Part shown: in pieces, positions 17,572 through 25,425 of the stretch | Layout of the letters: the number at the start of each line of letters is the position of its first letter | How positions within the stretch are numbered: the stretch's first letter is position 1 | Assembly: GCA_964453985.1 (NCBI GenBank) | Contig: CAYVQB010000006.1 | Coordinates: 1 to 47,167 of the forward strand | Direction of reading: 5' to 3' | Origin: CAYVQB01 sp964453985 | GTDB taxonomy: Bacteria; Babelota; Babeliae; Babelales; UASB340 | Length of the DNA stretch: 47,167 nucleotides | Translations under genes and position numbers: made by a program | The notes under the pieces: model-generated | The model's database searches: none | Seen by the model: the letters and a program-made list of their open reading frames with translations, nothing else | What the model was told of the DNA's origin: nothing

Positions 17572-17609
17572 TTAACCAGGGCAGAAATATGAGTTTTTGC
17601 CCTGGTTAA
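17572..17609 (-). promoter_or_regulatory. 12-bp hairpin between rpmH and rnpA
   Basis: TTAACCAGGGCA (17572-17583) pairs perfectly with TGCCCTGGTTAA (17598-17609). In the leftward direction no T-run follows, so it is not a classical terminator; the only T-run lies on the other strand. It more likely stabilises or separates the rpmH message from that of rnpA. Confidence 0.65.
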
Positions 17610-17615
17610 AATTTT

Positions 17616-17750
17616 TTAAACGGCTAGTCTTTTACGACCTTTTGAGCGTCTTCTGTTAAGAATTTTACGGCCATCTTTAGTTGCCATACGCTTTCTGAAG
17701 CCGTGTTTTCTTTTTCTTTTTAAATTACTTGGTTTGTACGTGACTGACAT
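17616..17750 (-). CDS. rpmH: 50S ribosomal protein L34
   Basis: Ribosomal large-subunit protein, 44 residues, too short for most gene lists. The translation starts MSVTYKPSNLKRKRKHGFRK and contains RMATKDGRKILNRRRSKGRK, the universal L34 signature, ending RLAV. It is first in the rpmH-rnpA-yidD group. The usual neighbour dnaA is absent; a trigger-factor-like gene lies upstream instead. Confidence 0.97.
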   Translation of the reverse strand: MSVTYKPSNLKRKRKHGFRKRMATKDGRKILNRRRSKGRKRLAV

Positions 17751-17806
17751 CTGTATTACTCCCGAAAATCATAATTTAGCTTAAAAATACTTATATAAGT
17801 ACTAGG

Positions 17807-17835
17807 ATTCTACCGTAAAAAGGCCAAAAGCGCAA
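17807..17835 (-). promoter_or_regulatory. Predicted sigma-70-type promoter for rpmH
   Basis: Read leftward: TTGCGC (17835-17830), a 17-base spacer, then TAGAAT (17812-17807), about 57 bases before the rpmH start. Both boxes are close to consensus with ideal spacing. A perfect 14-base palindrome (TACTTATATAAGTA, 17788-17801) lies at about the expected start of transcription and could be an operator. Confidence 0.55.
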
Positions 17836-17837
17836 GT

Positions 17838-19154
17838 CTACTTTGTCAAAACATGTATAATATGGTTTAGAGTCTTTTCCCGTAATACGGACTGCTCTAA
17901 CATGCCTTTTTGTAAGGGGAGTTCACTCTCTTCGAGTTTCTCATAAATGGGCTTGAAATAAACAAACTCTTTTAATCTGTTGTTATTGAATAAATATAGA
18001 TAATTTTGTATATCTTTATGATCTATTTTAATATTTTCTTTATAGGCTATTTGATCTATTAAAATCTCTTCTTTTATGACTTTCTCGGCTAAAGTCTCTA
18101 TCTGATAAAGAAAGTCATCTTGTTGTTTGTATACTTGATAGTCAGGGTGTTGCTTTAGGGATAGTATGATATCTTCTTCTCTTCTGATAACAAAATGCTT
18201 GGGTATCTCAAAGCGATGCTTTGAGAGTAATAAATGAAATAGTTCATCTATTATTGTTTTACGTTGCGAAACGTCATTTCTATAAGAGAAGACTTCTATT
18301 AATTTTTTGTGAACTTCAAGCTTGCTCTTAAGTTTAAATGTAGTCTTGAAAGATTCTAGCGAGAAACATGAGCCTTTGGCTATCATTTTTATTGTTATCA
18401 AGAAAGGATATTCATTGCTGCTGGCTTCAGAAGAAAAGTGATTCTCACCGGGTAGCTTGTTGGTAATAAAGCTTTCATCAACTTTCTTTTCTATTAATTC
18501 TTGAAGAAATGGTTTCGTGAGGTATTTATTATTAATTTTTATCCAGAAGGTACTTTTGAAATCAGCAATTATTGGTTTTTGCTTTTTATCCAGAAGCACT
18601 GCGTCAAAGCATACCCAGTCATCTTCTTGGACAATGTCGATATCTTGTTTTCTAAATAGTGTAGATTCTCTTTTTATAAAGTAATCTACTTGTCTATCCA
18701 GGTCTTTATATCTTTTTCTTTTGGGTGCCCTGAATACAAAATTTTTCCATTCTTTTAATTCTATTGGATCTGCAACAGAAAGATTAAACGAAAAAGCAGC
18801 TTCTTTTTGTGGAATAATTTTTATATCAGTAAGTCTTGGGTAATTGGTTAGTACTATTTTTTTGCTTCTTATTTGATCCATTAGAAAGTCTAAAATAGTA
18901 TGTTTGAATAGAAAGTTCTTCAGGTTGTTTTCTATTTCATGTTTAAAGTTTTCTTTTAGATATTCAGCGGGAATAGTATCCTTTTTAAAGCCAGGTAAAA
19001 TTGTTTGTCTTTTGTATAGCTCTATAGTTTGAAGATAAATTGGATCGATAATGTTTTTTGGAATTTGTATGGTTGTCTTTAACAGGTGAGAAGTTATTGG
19101 ACTTGTTTGAAACAATAGTCTGTTTGTACTGTTTTTTTCTTTACTACTATCCAT
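17838..19154 (-). CDS. tig: Divergent trigger factor (ribosome-associated chaperone)
   Basis: Folds nascent chains at the ribosome exit tunnel. The ribosome-binding loop appears as PGFKKDTIP (residues 54-62), a variant of GFRxGxxP. A degenerate FKBP-like middle domain (about 150-235, WVCFDAVLLDKKQKPIIADF) is followed by the C-terminal chaperone arms (IIDELFHLLLSKHRFEIPKH and beyond). The length of 438 residues fits. The ATG at 19154 is preceded by AGGAG; a longer in-frame reading only translates the tRNA-Leu gene. It lies 12 bases after tRNA-Leu, so they are probably cotranscribed. Sequence divergence makes this a strong but not certain call. Confidence 0.8.
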   Translation of the reverse strand: MDSSKEKNSTNRLLFQTSPITSHLLKTTIQIPKNIIDPIYLQTIELYKRQTILPGFKKDTIPAEYLKENFKHEIENNLKNFLFKHTILDFLMDQIRSKKIVLTNYPRLTDIKIIPQKEAAFSFNLSVADPIELKEWKNFVFRAPKRKRYKDLDRQVDYFIKRESTLFRKQDIDIVQEDDWVCFDAVLLDKKQKPIIADFKSTFWIKINNKYLTKPFLQELIEKKVDESFITNKLPGENHFSSEASSNEYPFLITIKMIAKGSCFSLESFKTTFKLKSKLEVHKKLIEVFSYRNDVSQRKTIIDELFHLLLSKHRFEIPKHFVIRREEDIILSLKQHPDYQVYKQQDDFLYQIETLAEKVIKEEILIDQIAYKENIKIDHKDIQNYLYLFNNNRLKEFVYFKPIYEKLEESELPLQKGMLEQSVLREKTLNHIIHVLTK

Positions 19155-19166
19155 GGACTCTCCTTT

Positions 19167-19253
19167 TGGTGCAAGAGGGGGGACTCGAACCCCCATCCTC
19201 TTTCGAGGGCTGGCTCCTAAGGCCAGTGCGTCTACCAATTTCGCCACTCTTGC
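19167..19253 (-). tRNA. tRNA-Leu (anticodon TAG)
   Basis: 87 bases with encoded CCA. The acceptor stem GCAAGAG pairs with CTCTTGC, the discriminator is A, the anticodon loop is CTTAGGA (anticodon TAG, reads CUA and related codons), and a long variable arm (CCCTCGAAAGAGGA region) marks it as class II. The T-loop is GTTCGAGTCC. It is between tRNA-Lys and tig on the same strand. Confidence 0.96.
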
Positions 19254-19296
19254 CGATGGTGAAACATATTTTTAATATGTCTAAAAACAATAAAAA

Positions 19297-19372
19297 TGGT
19301 GGGTCGCCAGGGACTCGAACCCTGAACCTGCAGATTAAGAGTCTGTTGCTCTACCAATTGAGCTAGCAACCC
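19297..19372 (-). tRNA. tRNA-Lys (anticodon CTT)
   Basis: 76 bases with encoded CCA. The acceptor stem GGGTTGC pairs with GCGACCC (one G-T pair), the anticodon loop is CTCTTAA (anticodon CTT, reads AAG), and the D-loop and T-loop (GTTCGAGTCC) are normal. It is 43 bases upstream of tRNA-Leu and probably in the same transcript, divergent from ruvB. Confidence 0.96.
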
Positions 19373-19457
19373 ATGCTATTTTCATGTAAAATCATTTTAT
19401 CAGAGATCAACCAGAAAATGAAGCCTCAATTTTAAAGATTAAAAAATAGGGATATTT

Positions 19458-20492
19458 ATGAATTTGGATTCCCCTTTGGAGTTATTGAATTTACAAGAGA
19501 CAACAGAAGATAAAGCGATTACTTTTGAACCGTCTTCTTTTGATGATTATCTTGGTCAGCATGAAATTAAAGAGAAGCTTTTTGTTTATACAAAAGCTTG
19601 TAAAGCTCGAGAAGATGCGCTTGATCATGTTTTGCTTTTTGGGCCTCCCGGGCTTGGCAAAACTACTTTGGCAAAAGTAATAGCAAAAGAATTGGGGGTG
19701 AATCTCAAAATTACTAGTGCTCCAATTTTAGAACGTAGTGGTGATCTGGTTGCTATTCTTTCTAATCTTTCAGATAAAGAGGTTCTCTTTATTGATGAAA
19801 TTCACAGACTACCTAAAAATGTTGAAGAGATATTATATAGCGCCATGGAAAATTTTTGTGTAGACATGATCATTGGTCAAGGTGCTGGTGCAAAATCTAT
19901 CAGGTTGCCCTTAAAACAATTTACTTTGATTGGAGCAACAACTAAGACCTCTTTGATTTCAGGGCCTCTACAGACTCGTTTTGGCATCGTTGAGCGTTTA
20001 GATTTTTACGAGCCTGAAGATCTTGCTGAGATTGTCACTCAGAATGCAAATTTTTTAGGTTTACCTATTTTGCCTGAGGCTGCATTCTCTATTGGCAAAA
20101 GAGCAAGAGGTACTCCCCGAATTGTAAAAAGAATTTTGAGGCGTGTAAGAGACTTTGCTCAAGTTCATGAGCACGAAGTTATTAATATAGAGATTGTAGA
20201 TTTGGCTCTAAAATTTTTAGGGATAGACGAAGATGGTCTTAATAAACTTGATCGCAAACTTTTGACTCATATTATTAAAGACTTTGATGGTGGACCTGTT
20301 GGTGTAGAAACTCTTGCTGCGTTGACTGGTGAAGATAGAGAGACTTTGGAAGATGTTTGTGAGCCATTTTTAATTCGATTAGGCTTATTATTAAAGACAT
20401 CTAGAGGGCGACAGATTGCGCCCAAAAAGTTTTTGTATCTTAAACGTAAGCTTTTGAACGAAAAAATTGATGGACAAGTAAATCTGTTTTAA
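19458..20492 (+). CDS. ruvB: Holliday junction branch migration ATPase RuvB
   Basis: AAA+ motor that drives branch migration of Holliday junctions with RuvA. Walker A is GPPGLGKT (62-69), Walker B is LFIDEIHR (110-117), and sensor 1/arginine-finger elements are in LIGATTKTSLISGPLQTRFG (158-177). The C-terminal winged helix ends with TSRGRQIAPKKF. At 344 residues it is of standard length. It is a single gene; ruvA and ruvC are not nearby. Divergent from the tRNA-Lys/tRNA-Leu/tig unit and convergent with the exported-protein cluster. Confidence 0.97.
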   Translation: MNLDSPLELLNLQETTEDKAITFEPSSFDDYLGQHEIKEKLFVYTKACKAREDALDHVLLFGPPGLGKTTLAKVIAKELGVNLKITSAPILERSGDLVAILSNLSDKEVLFIDEIHRLPKNVEEILYSAMENFCVDMIIGQGAGAKSIRLPLKQFTLIGATTKTSLISGPLQTRFGIVERLDFYEPEDLAEIVTQNANFLGLPILPEAAFSIGKRARGTPRIVKRILRRVRDFAQVHEHEVINIEIVDLALKFLGIDEDGLNKLDRKLLTHIIKDFDGGPVGVETLAALTGEDRETLEDVCEPFLIRLGLLLKTSRGRQIAPKKFLYLKRKLLNEKIDGQVNLF

Positions 20493-20501
20493 AGAAACGG
20501 T

Positions 20502-21065
20502 TTAGTGCCAAATGCTGCATTCATTATTGAGCCATGGACCTTGATTAGAACTATTGAGGAAAATACTGTTTTTATTTCTAAAAATACTACCAACTAGAAA
20601 TGGATCTCCATAGGTATTTGTATTTTCTTCAGGTATTTCATCATCATCATCATATTCTTCTTGAGGTGTTTCTGTTAGAGGTTCTTCATCTTCTTGCAGC
20701 ACAAGATCGTCATTACTTTCAAAAGATTTATATGGATTGATCGCAAATTCATTTGTTTTTATTATAAAGCTGTAATAAATGTTATATGGGGTATAGTCGG
20801 GTCCAGATTCAAATTCTATAATCAAATTCTTGTTATGGTTATCTGAAGAAAATTTAATATTTTTTGCAGTATCTTTTTCAACGCTTATGCAAATAGTTTT
20901 TCTTTTTGGGTCTTGTTCAAGTTGAATTTCAGAGAGACAGTAGATTTCAGTGTTTTTAAAAACAGGAATCTTTGTTTCTGCGTTTAAATCTCTTACTTCT
21001 AATCCATATAAATTGGTTGTAAAAAAAGAAATAATTAAGGTTAATAAAAGAAATTGTTTTTTCAT
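20502..21065 (-). CDS. Exported protein with the shared MKKQ leader and an acidic segment
   Basis: 187 residues, unknown function. The signal peptide MKKQFLLLTLIISFFTTNLY matches the leaders of the next three upstream genes, at DNA level too. The mature part has a few beta segments (KRKTICISVEKD, NKNLIIEFESG) that resemble the start of the DUF2807-like proteins beside it, but the Gly-rich repeats are missing. A strongly acidic low-complexity stretch (EEYDDDDEIPEENTN) sits at about 137-151. It could be an eroded or re-purposed paralogue. It is last in the leftward cluster. Confidence 0.75.
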   Translation of the reverse strand: MKKQFLLLTLIISFFTTNLYGLEVRDLNAETKIPVFKNTEIYCLSEIQLEQDPKRKTICISVEKDTAKNIKFSSDNHNKNLIIEFESGPDYTPYNIYYSFIIKTNEFAINPYKSFESNDDLVLQEDEEPLTETPQEEYDDDDEIPEENTNTYGDPFLVGSIFRNKNSIFLNSSNQGPWLNNECSIWH

Positions 21066-21091
21066 GTTTTTACTTTCATCAATTATTCTCC

Positions 21092-21898
21092 TTATTGACT
21101 GATCCCAAAACTTGCTAAAAGTTGAGCAGGATCAAAACCGCTTATTTGAACTGAGTCAAGCTGATTGTTTTGTTGAAAATGATTTCCTGGTCCGCTTATT
21201 TCATTAATGTTTTGTTGCCCAGGATTTCCAAGAACAGTTACGTTTCCATCCCCATTTATAGTTTGACTGATCCTGTCTATTACAGATACTATTGCAGTGC
21301 TGTCACCTTCAATGTTTATATCGCAGGAACTGCTTTTTAGAAATTTGGCATTATATCCTGCAGTGTTTCCCTTAATTTTTACATCCTGTGTTTCAGTTTG
21401 GCCACCCAAATGTATGTAACCTGATCCCTCAACTAAGACATTGAGATTGTTTGTGCGTAGATTTCCAAGGTTAATATTTGATTGCATAAAGTTAACAGGG
21501 TTTTTTATTTCCAAAGTTAAGTTTCCTGTCAGGGTTACTCCTGGGTGAACACTTATCATGTTGTTTATTCCTTGGAGAGATATTTTTTGCAAAGATAATG
21601 TTTTTGTTGGGATTAGCATTATCAAGCCTAGGGGTTTATTATCTTCTGGATTACGTTTTAGTATGAGCTTTTTATCTTGTATGTTGTAACAAAACTCGGT
21701 AGGATTGTCCTGCTCTTCAGGAAGCAATGTTATGTTTGGTGTTCCGGGTCTATACATTAGTGTTAGCCGAATGTGTTCGTGTATTTCTATTTCATTAAAA
21801 CTATTTATAATCAGACTATCAGTTTCCTGCGAATCCATTGTTTTTGCGATATTTATAGAAAAAAATAAGAGAGTTAATAAAATAAATTGTTTTTTCAT
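21092..21898 (-). CDS. Exported DUF2807-like (putative adhesin-head, beta-helical) protein
   Basis: 268 residues. After the signal peptide MKKQFILLTLLFFSINIAKT, the protein has the pattern of the DUF2807/GIN-type domain: short beta repeats with a GSG turn (LVEGSGYIHLGG), KIKGNTAGYNAKFLKSSSCD, INIEGDSTA and INGDGNVTVLG. Such domains form right-handed beta-solenoids in exported proteins. It is closely related to the product of 22907-23671 (shared LIIN.NE.EI, PT.TLSL.K.SL, LRTNNLNV, CDIN). The C-terminal tail (NNQLDSVQISGFDPAQLLAS) is unique. Location is probably periplasmic or surface. Ligand unknown. Confidence 0.78.
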   Translation of the reverse strand: MKKQFILLTLLFFSINIAKTMDSQETDSLIINSFNEIEIHEHIRLTLMYRPGTPNITLLPEEQDNPTEFCYNIQDKKLILKRNPEDNKPLGLIMLIPTKTLSLQKISLQGINNMISVHPGVTLTGNLTLEIKNPVNFMQSNINLGNLRTNNLNVLVEGSGYIHLGGQTETQDVKIKGNTAGYNAKFLKSSSCDINIEGDSTAIVSVIDRISQTINGDGNVTVLGNPGQQNINEISGPGNHFQQNNQLDSVQISGFDPAQLLASFGISQ

Positions 21899-21944
21899 GG
21901 TATGACCTTTGTATTAGGGGGTTAAAAGAAATTTTTAATTCTAT

Positions 21945-22910
21945 TTAGTTCAAGGCTAATTCTACTGGTCGCGTAAGCTTATAAATATTGAGGTCGAGTT
22001 GTTTGTGAGGTAGGGTTGTTGTTAATTCTTCTGTTTGTATGATTGCTGTCATTTTTCCTAGCTTATTTTCTCTTAGCATTTTTCTTTTGGTTTCAGACAT
22101 ATTTTCTAGGGTACATATTTGTTGAGATGGTAATATACGTGGTGATGTGAGGATGCATGTTTCACTCTGAAGTTTCTGAGCATTATAGTCACAAGTTCCT
22201 TTCATGTTAATTATTTGAGTTTGTGTGTGTCCAGCTAAGGTTATATGGGCACAATTAAGGTTTGCAGTTAATGAGTTTAGCTCTAAATTTGATGCCTCAA
22301 GTATGCTGACTGAGAGGTCTAATATCAAGTGTTTTTGTTGTAAGTTTACCATTTTTATGTTGCAGCAATATCTTGCTTTAATTCTAGAAATAGTAGGAAG
22401 CTTTATATTTATTACGGGTATATTATTTGTTATAAAGCTAGTTTCAGTATCGTGTTTTATCACTAAGGTTTTTGTATCTTCTTTTATTTGTGTTTTAATT
22501 AAAGGTAGTATGTTGTCATCGGCTTTGATTGTTATTTCTGGATTGTTATTTTGTTCAATTTCCACATCATATGGTCCGTAAATTTCTATATTTTCAAAAA
22601 ATTTTTGGGTGGGGATAGATATGCTTTTTTGTTTGTTTGATCCAAACTGTATTTCTGTGTCGGAGTAAAATTTTATGTCAGAATCGTCAATATAAATATC
22701 TGCATTCTTTAAATATGCACTTATTAGTTCTATTTTTTTGTTGGCGCTTTCTATTGTGAGATTTCTGATCATAGATTTCTTGAAAGATACAGTCATACTA
22801 TATCCTTTTATATGACAATCCATTATTTTACTTGTTGCAAAAACAGATGGGGCGTTAGTTGCTATTGCTAAAAAGTTGATTAATAAAATAAATTGTTTTT
22901 TCAGGATCAT
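21945..22910 (-). CDS. Exported DUF2807-like paralogue, 321 aa
   Basis: The leader MILKKQFILLINFLAIATNA is a signal peptide. The middle resembles DUF2807 (FFENIEIYGPYDVEIEQ, then PEITIKADDNILPLIKTQIK), and the C-terminal half has LAGHTQTQIINMKGTCDYNA, aligning with the LGGQTETQ..KIKG segment of its neighbour. The start overlaps the previous gene's stop by four bases (ATGA), so the two are translationally coupled. It is the most diverged of the three DUF2807-like copies and has an extra C-terminal region rich in Leu, Thr and Lys. Function unknown. Confidence 0.75.
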   Translation of the reverse strand: MILKKQFILLINFLAIATNAPSVFATSKIMDCHIKGYSMTVSFKKSMIRNLTIESANKKIELISAYLKNADIYIDDSDIKFYSDTEIQFGSNKQKSISIPTQKFFENIEIYGPYDVEIEQNNNPEITIKADDNILPLIKTQIKEDTKTLVIKHDTETSFITNNIPVINIKLPTISRIKARYCCNIKMVNLQQKHLILDLSVSILEASNLELNSLTANLNCAHITLAGHTQTQIINMKGTCDYNAQKLQSETCILTSPRILPSQQICTLENMSETKRKMLRENKLGKMTAIIQTEELTTTLPHKQLDLNIYKLTRPVELALN

Positions 22911-23671
22911 CCTTCAGCCTCCTCCTGAATGTAGATTAAATAATCATCAGCTAAAACCTGTTTGATTTCTTCGGGGGTAGGGGGATCACAGTAGCTACAA
23001 ACTGATAAGTTATTATCTCCAGGTATGGTTTTTGAAAGTTTATTTTTTACGCAAATGGATGCGAAGTTGTTTCCGATTATATTTATATCACAGTAATCAC
23101 TTTTAAGTTTTTTTGCAATATAGCCACAATGTCTTTTAATACTATTTATTTTTATAGTTTGTGTTTTAGTCTGGCCTGCTAAACTTAGGTTGCCGGCTGT
23201 ATCTTGAATTGAAACATTGAGATTGTTTGTACGCAGAGATTCGAGACGAACATCTGTTATACTGTTTTCTATTTCTATAGTTAGGTCTCCTATCAGAGTG
23301 ACAGGTGAAAAAATATGCATTAAGATATTTTTTGCAGAAAGAGATAGTTTTTTAAGTGATAATGTTTCTGTTGGTACAAGCATTATTGCATTGCACGAAA
23401 AATCTAATACTAGTTTTTTACCTTCCATGGCGCAATAAAATTCCTTAGGACGCCTCATTCCTTCAATATGTAAAGTTATATCAGAGACATGATTACTATG
23501 TATCACTCTTAGGTGAGTATTTCCTTTTATTTCTATTTCATCAAAAGGATCTGTAATTTCTACCTCGTTACACTCATTTATAATTAGATTTTTTCTATTT
23601 TGAGAATCCATTGAATTTAAGATATTTATAGAAAAAAATAAGATAGCTAATAAAATAGATTGTTTTTTCAT
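22907..23671 (-). CDS. Exported DUF2807-like paralogue, first of the cluster
   Basis: 254 residues. Leader MKKQSILLAILFFSINILNS and then MDSQ, as in the 21092 protein. The body carries the same strands (LIINECNEVEI, PTETLSLKKLSLS, GDLTIEIENS, LRTNNLNVSI, SLAGQTKTQTIKI). The GSG turns are less regular. The tail CSYCDPPTPEEIKQVLADDY differs from its relatives. I chose the ATG at 23671 with AGGTGG just before it rather than a GTG two codons upstream inside that ribosome site. It heads the leftward cluster. Confidence 0.76.
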   Translation of the reverse strand: MKKQSILLAILFFSINILNSMDSQNRKNLIINECNEVEITDPFDEIEIKGNTHLRVIHSNHVSDITLHIEGMRRPKEFYCAMEGKKLVLDFSCNAIMLVPTETLSLKKLSLSAKNILMHIFSPVTLIGDLTIEIENSITDVRLESLRTNNLNVSIQDTAGNLSLAGQTKTQTIKINSIKRHCGYIAKKLKSDYCDINIIGNNFASICVKNKLSKTIPGDNNLSVCSYCDPPTPEEIKQVLADDYLIYIQEEAEG

Positions 23672-23993
23672 GACCACCTTTTTTTATATATTAAAATGAT
23701 ATTTTTTATAATCAGTCATGATATCAAGTTTAGTTTAAGACAGCAATGAGATTAGAAACAAAAAATACGGTTACTTTGACAGTTTGAATATATTTGGTAG
23801 GCTCTTTATAGTTAATTTAAAAGGGTTTTATATGAATTTTGTATTTAAAATATTTATCAAAAATATTTCTTATCATCATTTCCATGGCCATTTGGCCTAA
23901 ATATCCAACTTTTCTAATAAAAATCAATTATTTATCATATTTTTGTTATTTTAAGCTTATAGAGTTTTAAATTTTAAATTTTAAGGAAATACC
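23672..23993. other. Intergenic region (322 bases) with a possible His-rich micro-ORF
   Basis: AT-rich spacer between two divergent units. The only thing worth naming is an ATG-led 22-codon frame on the plus strand at 23832-23900, preceded by AAAGGG, whose last nine residues include four His (SYHHFHGHLA). TTGACA occurs near 23777 but no well-spaced -10 box follows. Nothing else is supported. Confidence 0.3.
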
Positions 23994-25370
23994 GTGAATA
24001 TGTTCATATATCTTCTTATGGGGTTGTCGGTTGTATACCTTTTGTTAGGTTTGTTTGTATCAAAAGGTATAGAAACAAACGAAGATTACTTTCTAGCCGG
24101 GCGTAAAGTAGGCTTATGGCCATTGACCTTTACTTTAATAGCCACACAAATTGGTGGTGGCATGCTTTTAGGTTCAGCCCAAGAGAGTTACTACTTTGGT
24201 TATTACGGGATTTTTTATACATTGGGCATGAGTCTAGGTTTTTTATTATTAGGTTGTGGCTTTGCTTCTAAATTAAGATTATTTAATGTTTCAACCGTAG
24301 CGGAACTTTTTGAGACAAAGTATAAATCTGTTTTGCTTAAGAAAGTTGCATCTGCGGTTTCTGCGGTATCCTTATGTGGACTTCTGGCTGGTCAGGTTGT
24401 AGCACTTAAAAGCTTATTATGGGGATTGGGCATTGATAATAATTTAGTATTCTTTGCTTTCTGGGCGTTCATTATAATTTATACGATGATGGGTGGCTTA
24501 AAGGCTGTTATAGCAACAGACTTAGCTCAAGTATTATTTTTGTTATTAGTTTTTACATGTATATTTTTGTATAGCTTATCTTGTGAGCCGGCTTCTTTTT
24601 TTAATTTTAAAAATATGTTTATGGCCCAAAGATCATTTGAGACGGGTAGGTCTACATTTGTAAAGCTTTTTCCTGTGTTAATCTCGCCCATGTTCTTTTC
24701 TTTAATAGAGCAAGATTTAGGACAAAGATTCTTTGCTGCAAAGACAAAAAAGATAGCAGCTCTAGCTGCTATCTTTTCAAGTATTGCTTTATTATTATTT
24801 TCTTTTGTCCCTGTATATTTTGGGATGAAAGCGCGATTAACTGGTGTTGATATTGCATTTGGCGCAAGCCCATTGATTCCAGTGATTGGTAATATGACAA
24901 ATAATTTTGTTTTAGCTTTAGTTGTGTGTGGTTTGAGTGCAGCAATTACTTCTACAGCAGATTCTTTGTTATGCGCAATAAGTTCTAATATCGCTCAAGA
25001 TTTTGATTTTGCTTTTATAAAAAAGCGAAGTAAATTGTCGATATCAAAAGCTGTTACTTTTTTAATAGGTTTATTGGCTTTGTTAGTTGGTTATTTTGCT
25101 GAAAACATTATTGAAATGTTAGTACAAAGCTATGAATTGTTGATCAGTTGCTTGTTTGTTCCTGTTTTCTTTTGTTTTTTTAAAAAGAGTTTTAATAAGC
25201 AATCTGCAGCATATTCAATGGCTTTTGGCGCGTTGGGTTTTATATTTTTTAAATTTTATCCAATGGAACAGCTGAATTTCCCTAATGATATTATAGTTTT
25301 GTCTTTTTCTTTATTGGGATATTTGATAGGTCCTTTTTTATGGGCTGGTCGACAAATAAAAGAAAAATAG
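23994..25370 (+). CDS. Sodium:solute symporter family (SSF) transporter
   Basis: Polytopic inner-membrane Na+-coupled importer of about 12 helices and 458 residues. The N-terminus ETNEDYFLAGRKVGLWPLTF and ATQIGGGMLLGSAQESYYFG are the conserved SSF opening, with the Na+-site region near it, and GLSAAITSTADSLLCAISSN is the SSF signature late in the protein. A GTG start with AAGGA six bases upstream is preferred over the ATG two codons later. The substrate (proline, other amino acid, sugar or vitamin) cannot be told. Likely an intake system for host-derived nutrients. Confidence 0.93.
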   Translation: MNMFIYLLMGLSVVYLLLGLFVSKGIETNEDYFLAGRKVGLWPLTFTLIATQIGGGMLLGSAQESYYFGYYGIFYTLGMSLGFLLLGCGFASKLRLFNVSTVAELFETKYKSVLLKKVASAVSAVSLCGLLAGQVVALKSLLWGLGIDNNLVFFAFWAFIIIYTMMGGLKAVIATDLAQVLFLLLVFTCIFLYSLSCEPASFFNFKNMFMAQRSFETGRSTFVKLFPVLISPMFFSLIEQDLGQRFFAAKTKKIAALAAIFSSIALLLFSFVPVYFGMKARLTGVDIAFGASPLIPVIGNMTNNFVLALVVCGLSAAITSTADSLLCAISSNIAQDFDFAFIKKRSKLSISKAVTFLIGLLALLVGYFAENIIEMLVQSYELLISCLFVPVFFCFFKKSFNKQSAAYSMAFGALGFIFFKFYPMEQLNFPNDIIVLSFSLLGYLIGPFLWAGRQIKEK

Positions 25371-25425
25371 TTAAATTTATATTTTAAGATATATCTATTT
25401 ATTTTAAGATTTAGGAGTGCAAGTT

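Noticed and set aside
19155..19247. N-terminal extension of the trigger-factor frame
   Set aside because: These codons are the tRNA-Leu gene read as protein (MAKLVDALALGASPRK); the ATG at 19154 has its own AGGAG site.
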